A DNA stretch of 6,949 nucleotides from Candidatus Gerdarchaeota archaeon (GTDB lineage Archaea > Asgardarchaeota > Heimdallarchaeia > JABLTI01). The position numbers and the translations under genes were made by a program. The stretch is from contig JAEOUJ010000387.1 in NCBI GenBank assembly GCA_016839405.1, forward strand, positions 1 through 6,949, written 5' to 3'. Positions within the stretch are counted from its first letter, which is position 1; each line of letters begins with the position of its first letter. Under the pieces are notes generated by a model. That model was not told the DNA's origin, made no database searches, and was given only the letters and a program-made list of their open reading frames with translations. Below are positions 6,060 to 6,949 of this stretch, piece after piece.

Positions 6060-6949
6060 ATGATAGACTGTAAAGATTTAATCAAAATCTTCACTGATGA
6101 AGAAACTAAAACACGAATACCTGCTTTAAGAGGATGTGATTTAAAAGTAGCTGAAGGAGAAATTCTTACTATTGTCGGTCCGAGTGGATCAGGAAAAACA
6201 ACATTAATAAATATTCTAGCAGGCTTAGAAACAATCTCTAGTGGTGAGGTTAGAGTAGCTGGATATGATTTAGGGGCAATGTCTGAGTTAGAATTACATA
6301 ATTATCGTTTACAAATGATAGGTATAGTTGATCAATTTCCAGAACGAACAATTTTCTTAGATAGTACAGTAATAGACAATTTAGTTTTCACAAGTAATCT
6401 TATTCTTTCAAGTGCTACTAAATTTTTAGATAAAGAGTATATTCTTGAAAAATTGGGCATTCTTCATTTAAAAGACAGAAAAGTAAAACACTTATCTGGA
6501 GGGGAAATGATTAGAACAGCAATAGCTAGTGCATTGGCAAAAAATGTTCCATTATTACTCTGTGATGAACCTACTGGACAATTGGATAGTATGAATACAG
6601 AACGTGTTAAAATCCTTCTAAAACAAATTACACGAGATTTTGGTATAACTGTTCTTGTTGTTACTCATGATCCAAGGTTCCAAGAAGGTGTTGATAAAAC
6701 ATGTGAGATCAGAGATGGAAGAGTGTCTACTATTTTAGGGGTGGAAGAACAAATGGTATATAGTGGGAAAAATACATATCCACTAAGATTCAAAAGCCGA
6801 ATTGATTCATCAAACAGTGCACGTATTCCAGATCTAATTCTCAAAACACTAAAAATAAATGAAGATGTTGAATTTGAACTCAATGAAAAAGGTGAAGTAA
6901 AACTTAAACATCCCGATAAAATTAAGCCAGAAAAGCTTATTTTAGATGA
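6060..6949 (+). CDS. ABC transporter ATPase (MacB/LolD-type) with AbrB-like C-terminal extension, 3'-truncated by window
   Basis: This is the nucleotide-binding partner of the upstream permease; 296 codons are visible and the frame is still open at the window end (the final TGA is out of frame). Motifs in order are Walker A GPSGSGKTT (40-48), Q-loop Gln92 (IVDQFP), signature LSGGE (145-149), Walker B LLLCDEP (165-171, catalytic Glu170), D-loop GQLD (173-176) and H-loop His203 (VVTHD). All catalytic residues are present, so it should hydrolyse ATP. The core ends near residue 226, where LolD/MacB-type ATPases usually stop. At least 70 more residues follow, including RIDSSNSARIP and LKINEDVEFELNEKGEVKLK (about 247-283), which read like an AbrB/SpoVT swapped-hairpin domain. 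That reading is by pattern only. The gene starts at an ATG with a good Shine-Dalgarno sequence, 7 bases after the permease stop. Confidence 0.9.
   Translation, partial: MIDCKDLIKIFTDEETKTRIPALRGCDLKVAEGEILTIVGPSGSGKTTLINILAGLETISSGEVRVAGYDLGAMSELELHNYRLQMIGIVDQFPERTIFLDSTVIDNLVFTSNLILSSATKFLDKEYILEKLGILHLKDRKVKHLSGGEMIRTAIASALAKNVPLLLCDEPTGQLDSMNTERVKILLKQITRDFGITVLVVTHDPRFQEGVDKTCEIRDGRVSTILGVEEQMVYSGKNTYPLRFKSRIDSSNSARIPDLILKTLKINEDVEFELNEKGEVKLKHPDKIKPEKLILD

Noticed and set aside
6947..6949. The final TGA taken as the stop of the ABC ATPase
   Set aside because: Counting codons from 6060 places the last full codon at 6945-6947 (GAT), so this TGA is out of frame and the gene continues past the window.

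Overview
The window is AT-rich (roughly 30 % G+C by eye) and reads as a piece of an archaeal chromosome, most likely a low-GC Asgard lineage such as Lokiarchaeota or Heimdallarchaeota. The evidence is a DRG/OBG-type TGS GTPase, Shine-Dalgarno cores of the archaeal type (AGGTG, GGAGTGA) and TATA-like boxes rather than bacterial -35/-10 promoters. The lineage is inferred from gene style, not from a marker gene.

Layout: (1) 1-967, plus strand: the 3' part of a DUF917 (S-methyl-thiohydantoin desulfurase-type) protein whose start lies upstream of the window. (2) 1005-1808, plus: an Est30-like alpha/beta-hydrolase carboxylesterase with a visible Ser-Asp-His triad. (3) 1852-2835, minus, convergent with the hydrolase: a compact DRG-like GTPase with a C-terminal TGS domain. 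A perfect 12-bp inverted repeat (1841-1872) overlaps its stop codon and lies between the two convergent genes. (4) 2836-3193: a non-coding, divergent intergenic region with a GC-richer island (3000-3104). Read on the minus strand, the island has a closing helix, internal hairpins, an upstream TATA-like box and a downstream T6 tract, so it is a candidate small RNA or a structured leader of the GTPase gene. (5) 3194-6052 and 6060-6949, plus: a two-gene ABC operon encoding a 952-residue, ten-helix FtsX/MacB-superfamily permease and its ATPase. The ATPase is cut by the window end and is coupled to the permease by a Shine-Dalgarno sequence overlapping the permease stop codon.

The ABC pair should form one membrane complex of the MacB/LolCDE/BceAB superfamily, in which ATP hydrolysis drives movement of large extracellular domains; the substrate cannot be told. 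The most unusual protein feature is a roughly 70-residue C-terminal extension of the ATPase that resembles an AbrB/SpoVT swapped-hairpin domain. The most unusual non-protein feature is the minus-strand RNA candidate upstream of the GTPase. The first two genes look metabolic (hydantoin-like compound or ester turnover) and have no evident link to the rest.
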